Shown here in pieces: positions 45,076 through 49,381 of a stretch of 49,381 nucleotides of DNA. Position 1 is the first letter of the stretch. Every line of letters begins with the position of its first letter. The stretch is from assembly GCF_001720135.1 (NCBI RefSeq), contig NZ_MCRJ01000015.1, positions 1-49,381 on the forward strand, written 5' to 3'. Below the pieces are notes generated by a model, which saw only the letters and a program-made list of their open reading frames with translations, was not told where the DNA came from and made no database searches. This DNA comes from Methylobrevis pamukkalensis (lineage in GTDB: Bacteria > Pseudomonadota > Alphaproteobacteria > Rhizobiales > Pleomorphomonadaceae). The position numbers and the translations under genes were made by a program.

Positions 45076-47040
45076 ATGACCCGTCTCCTGAGGCTCTTCA
45101 CGGTCGACACGCGCAACCCGCATCTGATGCGGGCACAGATGGCTGCGTTCACCAAGCAGGTTCCGCTTCTCTACTTCATTCTCGTGGTCAATGCCGCCGC
45201 GCTGGCCGGCACCTTTGTCGGCACCGCGCCGCTGCTGCTCAGCACGCTGCTCCCGGTCCTGCTCGGCATCGTCTGCCTCGTGCGCTTCGTCGACTGGCTG
45301 CGGATGCGCAACGGGCAGCTTTCGGATCCGGCGATCCGCCGTCGCCTCAAGTCGACCGTCGTGATCGGCGGCGTCATCGGCCTCCTGTTCCTCGGCTGGG
45401 CGCTGGCGCTATTTCCCTATGGCGACGAGCGGGCGCAGGACCACGTGGTGTTCTTCGTCGGCATCACGGTGATCAGCTGCGTCTTCTGCCTGATGCACCT
45501 CAGGCCGGCCGCCCTCCTGATCACGACGGTGATCCAGCTGCCGTTTCTCGTCTTCCTGGTCTCGACCGGCGACCGGGCGCTGTTCTTCATCGCCGTGAAT
45601 CTCGCCCTCGTCACCGTGGCGATGGTCTACATCCTCGTCGTCGGCTCGCGCGATTTCGCGCGGATGATCGAGAGCCGGATCGAGACCGAGCGCCTCAGCG
45701 ACGAGAATGCCCGGCTCGCCAACATCGACAGCCTCACCAGCCTGCCCAACCGCCGCCAGTTCTTCGCCGAGCTCGACCGGGTCCTTGCCCGGCCGGCGGC
45801 GCTGCGGCGCCCCTTCGCGGTCGGCGTGATCGATCTCGACGGCTTCAAGCCGGTCAACGACCGTTTCGGCCATCTTGTCGGCGACCAGATCCTGACCGAG
45901 GCGGGCCGGCGCCTGATCGACATCTCGGCCGAGGGCGGGGCCACCGGCACCTGCTTCATCGCCCGTCTCGGCGGCGACGAGTTCGGCCTCATCCTCGACG
46001 GCGCCGCGAGCGAGGACGCGATCCTCGCCTTCGGCGACCGGATCTGCACGGTGCTGGAGGCCCCCTTCAGCACCGGCAGCGTGGTTGCCCGGATCTCGGG
46101 CTCCGTCGGCTTTGCGACCGGACCCGAGACCGGCACCGGCGCAATGACCCTCTACGAGCGGGCCGACTATGCGCTCTACCACGCCAAGGGCTCGCGGCGC
46201 GGCCACGCGGTGCTGTTCTCCGATGCCCACGAGAACGAGATCCGCCGCAAGGGCATCATCGAGCAGAGCCTGCGCGATGCCGACCTGGAGCGCGAGCTCG
46301 ACCTGCATTTCCAGCCCATGGTCGACGTCGTGCGCGGCCGCACGATCGGCTTCGAGGCGCTGGCCCGCTGGACAAGCCCAGCGCTCGGACCGATTTCGCC
46401 GGCGGTGTTCATTCCGCTGGCCGAACGCTCCGACGCGATCGGCCGCATCACCCGCGTCCTGCTGTCGCGGGCGCTGGCGGCCGCCCGCGGCTGGCCGGAC
46501 GACATCCGCATCTCCTTCAATCTGTCGGCGCGCGAGCTCGTCTCGCCGGACGAGATCCTGCGGATCATCGCCCTGATCGAGGCGAGCGGCATCGCCCCGC
46601 ACCGGATCGACATCGAGGTGACGGAAACCTCGGTGATCGCGGACTTCGACAAGGCCTGCGAGTCTCTGCGCGCGCTGCGCGCCCTCGGGCTGCGGATCGC
46701 CCTCGACGACTTCGGCACCGGCTATTCGAGCCTCAGCCACGTCCATCGCCTGCCGCTCGACAAGATCAAGGTCGACCGCAGCTTCATCCAGGACATCGAA
46801 ACCCGCAACTCCGGCCGCAGCCTCGTGAAGAGCGTCGTCGACCTCTGCCAGAACCTCGAGATCGACTGCGTGATCGAGGGCATCGAGACCGAGGACCAGC
46901 TCCGCATTCTCAAGCAGCTCGGCTGCACGGCGATGCAGGGCTACTATTTCAGCCGGCCGATGCCGCTCGCCGAGGTCCCGGCCTTCCTGGCAAGGTGCAG
47001 CAAGGCCCGCGAGCTGCGCAGCGCGTCGGCCGTTTCTTGA
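45076..47040 (+). CDS. Membrane GGDEF-EAL protein
   Basis: A 654-residue protein for c-di-GMP turnover. Five to six N-terminal transmembrane helices span about residues 30-200. The GGDEF domain (215-370) has IDLDGFKPVNDRFGH and ARLGGDEFGL; the residues before it lack the RxxD inhibitory site. The EAL domain (390-640) keeps FEALARW, NLSA, EVTET, LDDFGTGYSSL, KVDRSF and EGIE, so it looks able to hydrolyse c-di-GMP. Both activities may be present. No sensory domain other than the membrane region. Confidence 0.92.
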   Translation: MTRLLRLFTVDTRNPHLMRAQMAAFTKQVPLLYFILVVNAAALAGTFVGTAPLLLSTLLPVLLGIVCLVRFVDWLRMRNGQLSDPAIRRRLKSTVVIGGVIGLLFLGWALALFPYGDERAQDHVVFFVGITVISCVFCLMHLRPAALLITTVIQLPFLVFLVSTGDRALFFIAVNLALVTVAMVYILVVGSRDFARMIESRIETERLSDENARLANIDSLTSLPNRRQFFAELDRVLARPAALRRPFAVGVIDLDGFKPVNDRFGHLVGDQILTEAGRRLIDISAEGGATGTCFIARLGGDEFGLILDGAASEDAILAFGDRICTVLEAPFSTGSVVARISGSVGFATGPETGTGAMTLYERADYALYHAKGSRRGHAVLFSDAHENEIRRKGIIEQSLRDADLERELDLHFQPMVDVVRGRTIGFEALARWTSPALGPISPAVFIPLAERSDAIGRITRVLLSRALAAARGWPDDIRISFNLSARELVSPDEILRIIALIEASGIAPHRIDIEVTETSVIADFDKACESLRALRALGLRIALDDFGTGYSSLSHVHRLPLDKIKVDRSFIQDIETRNSGRSLVKSVVDLCQNLEIDCVIEGIETEDQLRILKQLGCTAMQGYYFSRPMPLAEVPAFLARCSKARELRSASAVS

Positions 47041-47158
47041 CGCCGCTGCCCGGCCTCGCTAAGCGGTAGGTCGGATCCGCGGCCGGTTGCCACCCGGACC
47101 GTCGCCGCACGGGCCGTCCGCATCGCGGCGGCCGGATCAAGCCCCAGCGGAGCCTCTC

Positions 47159-48025
47159 ATGGACACGATCGACATCATCGACGGGCTCGCCCCGCTGGCC
47201 GACCGTTATGAGGGCATCGTCTGCGATGTCTGGGGCGTGCTGCACAACGGCGTCATCGGCTATCCGGCTGCGGCCGAAGCGCTGGCGACCTTCCGCCGGA
47301 CCACCGGCAAGCCGGTCGTGCTCCTGACCAACGCGCCGCGTCCGGCGCCGCTGGTGGCGGACATCCTCGACGGCTTCGGCATCGGACGGGATGCCTGGGA
47401 CGAGATCGTCACCTCGGGCGATGTCGCCCGCACCACGATCGTCGCCGCCCGCGACAACGCGATCCACTACATCGGCCCCGAGCGCGACCTGCCGCTCGTC
47501 GACGACCTCGACCTCGAGTTCGTTGCGGCGGACGCCGCCGACCTCGTCATCTGCACCGGCCTCTTCAACGATGATGTCGAGACGCCGGAAGACTACCGCC
47601 TGCTCCTGACCGGGCTGGTTGCCCGCAAGGCCACCATGATCTGCGCCAACCCCGACATCGTCGTGGAGCGCGGCGACCGGCTGATCTACTGCGCCGGCGC
47701 GATCGCGCAGCTCTACGCCGAACTCGGCGGGCGGGTGGTGATGGTCGGCAAGCCGCACAAGCCGGTCTATGACGTGGTGCGCGTGCGGCTCTCGGCGCTG
47801 GCCGGCAGGGATCTGCCGTTCCGCAGCCTGCTGGCGATCGGCGACGCGCTCGCCACCGACGTGCGCGGCGGCTGGGGGCAGGGGATGGACGTGCTGCTCG
47901 TCACCGCCGGCATCCACGCGGCGGATTTCGGCCCGGTCGAGACGCCGGACGCGGCGAAGGTCGCCAAGCGCCTCGGCATCGAGGGGCTCACCGCGGTGGC
48001 GGCCATCCCGCGCCTGAGGTGGTGA
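47159..48025 (+). CDS. TIGR01459 HAD-superfamily hydrolase
   Basis: A 288-residue class IIA HAD phosphatase-like protein related to NagD. Motif I is IVCDVWGVLHNG, motif II VVLLTNAPRP, the lysine motif MVGKPHKPVY and motif III LAIGDALATDVRGG; all catalytic residues are present. The substrate is unknown. GGAG six bases upstream supports the ATG at 47159. It is convergent with cheZ. Confidence 0.92.
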   Translation: MDTIDIIDGLAPLADRYEGIVCDVWGVLHNGVIGYPAAAEALATFRRTTGKPVVLLTNAPRPAPLVADILDGFGIGRDAWDEIVTSGDVARTTIVAARDNAIHYIGPERDLPLVDDLDLEFVAADAADLVICTGLFNDDVETPEDYRLLLTGLVARKATMICANPDIVVERGDRLIYCAGAIAQLYAELGGRVVMVGKPHKPVYDVVRVRLSALAGRDLPFRSLLAIGDALATDVRGGWGQGMDVLLVTAGIHAADFGPVETPDAAKVAKRLGIEGLTAVAAIPRLRW

Positions 48026-48084
48026 CGGGCAAAGGCGCAGCAGAGGGCTTCACGGCGGGGCGGCCGAACACGGGCCGGCGCGCG

Positions 48085-48102
48085 CGGCGGGCATGCCCGC
48101 CG
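48085..48102. other. 18-bp perfect palindrome between convergent genes
   Basis: CGGCGGGCATGCCCGCCG lies between the HAD gene and cheZ ends, within a longer GC-rich dyad (GGCCG near 48062 with CGGCC near 48104). There is no T tract on either side, so it is only a weak candidate for a bidirectional terminator. Confidence 0.35.
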
Positions 48103-48121
48103 TCGGCCGTGCCGAAGGGTC

Positions 48122-48763
48122 TCACGGAAACAGGCTGTCGATCTCCGACTGGTTCACGCCTTCGCCCTTGAACTGGGGTCCGTGCAGGATCAGCTCGCGG
48201 CGGCGGCGTTCCTCGTCGGTCTCGTCCTCGGTGCCGGAGATCTCGATCTTGGCGAGCTTGAGCTTTTCCACCAGCGCCGAGACGCGGCGGTCGATGTGGT
48301 CGAGCGTTTCCACCACCTTCTTGATCCGCTGCCCGGAAATGTCCTGGAACGAACAGGCCTCGAAGATCTCGATGACCTTGTCGTTGACGAGGGTCTGGTA
48401 GGCGTCCGGATCGCTCGTGTCCGCCGCCATGATCACTTCGGCGGCGCTCATGATCGTGTTGGTCGCCTCCTCGGTCGCCTCCACCACCGCATCGAGCTCG
48501 CGGCCCGCCGTCGGCAGGCGCTCCTGACGCATGTCCGAAAGGCGCAGGGCAGCGAGGTCCGATTTCATGGTCGTGATCTCTTCCGACATGGCGGCGAGAT
48601 CGTCGTAGATGGTCATGTCGAGGGTGGAGAAGAAGCCCTTGAGGGAATCGGCCATCACCTCCGCGAGGGTCATGACGTCGTTGATCGTGATATCTTCTTT
48701 CTTCTTGTTGTTCTGAAGATACTCGATGACCTTGGCCATTGCCTTGCTGTCGACAGCTTCCAT
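48122..48763 (-). CDS. cheZ: CheZ-family chemotaxis phosphatase
   Basis: A 213-residue helical protein that dephosphorylates CheY-P. The active-site helix is FEACSFQDISGQRIKKVVETL-like, with Asp141 and Gln145 equivalent to Asp143 and Gln147 of E. coli CheZ, and the C-terminal peptide is NQSEIDSLFP, the expected CheY-binding tail. It lies downstream of cheY but beyond an intrinsic terminator, so it may need read-through or its own promoter in the 155-base gap. A second paralogue is at 26490-27205. Confidence 0.87.
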   Translation of the reverse strand: MEAVDSKAMAKVIEYLQNNKKKEDITINDVMTLAEVMADSLKGFFSTLDMTIYDDLAAMSEEITTMKSDLAALRLSDMRQERLPTAGRELDAVVEATEEATNTIMSAAEVIMAADTSDPDAYQTLVNDKVIEIFEACSFQDISGQRIKKVVETLDHIDRRVSALVEKLKLAKIEISGTEDETDEERRRRELILHGPQFKGEGVNQSEIDSLFP

Positions 48764-48918
48764 CGGCGTTTCCCTTCCTCAAATTCCGCGCGGTCCGGAT
48801 TCTTGTTTCGACAGTCTGCCGGCCGATGGTTACATATCTGTTATGTTGATCGGCAGGCTCAGGGATGGGGCCCCGTCGTTTCGGCCCGGCGGAACTGGTC
48901 GGAGCAGGGCGGCCACGC

Positions 48919-48949
48919 AAAAACGCGGCCTCCCTGCCGGGAGCCCGCG
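48919..48949 (-). terminator. Rho-independent terminator after cheY
   Basis: On the minus strand CGCGGGCTCCC-GGCA-GGGAGGCCGCG is followed by TTTTT; the 11-bp stem has one mismatch. It sits 50 bases after the cheY stop and 156 bases before the cheZ start. Confidence 0.88.
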
Positions 48950-48998
48950 TCGGTGCGATCGTCGAAGGTGAGAGCCTGTGGCGGGCGACCGGAGGGTT

Positions 48999-49364
48999 TC
49001 AGACGCCGAACACCGCCTCGATCTTGCCCTTGAGGGTCTGCGCGTTGAACGGCTTGACGATGTAGTTGTTCACGCCGGCCTTCTTGGCGGCGATCACGTT
49101 CTCGGTCTTGGATTCGGCCGTGACCATGATGAATGGCGTCTTGGAGAGCGAGGCGTCGGAGCGGACCTGCTTGAGCAGTTCGTAGCCGGTCATCGGCTCC
49201 ATGTTCCAGTCCGAAATCACCAGGCCGTAGCGGCGTTCCTTCATCTTGCCGAGCGCCTCGGTGCCGTCGGCAGCTTCGTCCACATCCTCGAAGCCCAGCT
49301 GCTTCAGCAGGTTGCGGATGATACGGATCATCGTCTTGTAGTCATCGACCACGAGAACCGACAT
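48999..49364 (-). CDS. cheY: CheY-type response regulator
   Basis: A 121-residue single receiver domain. The acidic pocket is VVDDYKTM (Asp7, Asp8), the phosphoacceptor Asp52 is in VISDWNMEPMTG, and Thr82 and Lys104 complete the site. DYKTMIRIIRNLL is typical of CheY that binds the flagellar motor. It is the probable substrate of the cheZ product downstream. A stop codon just upstream fixes the start at 49364 near the right edge. Confidence 0.93.
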   Translation of the reverse strand: MSVLVVDDYKTMIRIIRNLLKQLGFEDVDEAADGTEALGKMKERRYGLVISDWNMEPMTGYELLKQVRSDASLSKTPFIMVTAESKTENVIAAKKAGVNNYIVKPFNAQTLKGKIEAVFGV

Positions 49365-49381
49365 CGAAGTGTCTAGGGCCA

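Overview
The window is very GC-rich, densely coding bacterial DNA. It looks like a chromosomal segment of an alphaproteobacterium, most probably of the order Hyphomicrobiales (Rhizobiales). The evidence is the mix of families: an LsrB/VtlR-like LysR regulator beside two DUF1127 genes, hisS-hisZ-hisG with a long-form HisRS, plant-type GshA, DUF3422, DUF2927, a TIGR01459 HAD protein, CheY/CheZ, a TipF-like protein, and groESL behind a perfect CIRCE element. No rRNA, tRNA, CRISPR array, prophage or insertion sequence was recognised.

Layout. 1-5.2 kb: 3' part of xseA (runs off the left edge), a one-TM small protein, a class I glutamine amidotransferase, a LysE exporter, an EamA transporter and the LsrB/VtlR-like regulator. 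5.2-8.2 kb: two DUF1127 genes that share an upstream box, a translationally coupled YHS-like protein, an orphan intrinsic terminator (possible sRNA) and a YegD-type Hsp70. 8.2-11.3 kb: DUF937, gshA, rsmE. 11.6-23.2 kb: an alpha-hydroxyacid oxidation region with a GntR/FCD regulator, lutA, a DUF29 gene, lutB and lutC on the minus strand, then DUF3422, a LysR regulator and glcD-glcE-glcF on the plus strand. 23.3-28 kb: a FlgC-like fragment, an LprI-like lipobox-free secreted protein, an L,D-transpeptidase, DUF2927, a CheZ paralogue and tag. 28-31.7 kb: hisS-hisZ-hisG. 31.8-35.7 kb: DoxX, a sulfotransferase of lower GC, groEL/groES. 35.8-39.6 kb: an EamA transporter coupled to a GNAT acetyltransferase, a secreted hypothetical protein and an NtrC-like regulator without GAFTGA. 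39.9-49.4 kb: a CopZ-like chaperone, a TipF-like degenerate EAL protein, an M16 peptidase pair, a membrane GGDEF-EAL protein, the TIGR01459 HAD protein, cheZ and cheY.

A dominant observation concerns sequence quality. Nine places in eight genes (DUF29, lutA, glcD, the L,D-transpeptidase, the first cheZ, groEL, GNAT twice, the upstream M16 peptidase) show reading-frame breaks, and every one is repaired by adding exactly one nucleotide. One of them is in groEL. This looks like systematic single-base loss in the source sequence rather than gene decay, so these genes are annotated here across the break.

The most interesting biology is the LsrB/VtlR-like regulator with two neighbouring DUF1127 genes that carry an identical 14-bp upstream box. 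Next are two CheZ paralogues, a DUF29 gene embedded in the lut operon with apparent stop-to-start coupling to lutB, a 90-bp tandem duplication covering the groEL stop codon, and three families of intergenic palindromic repeats.
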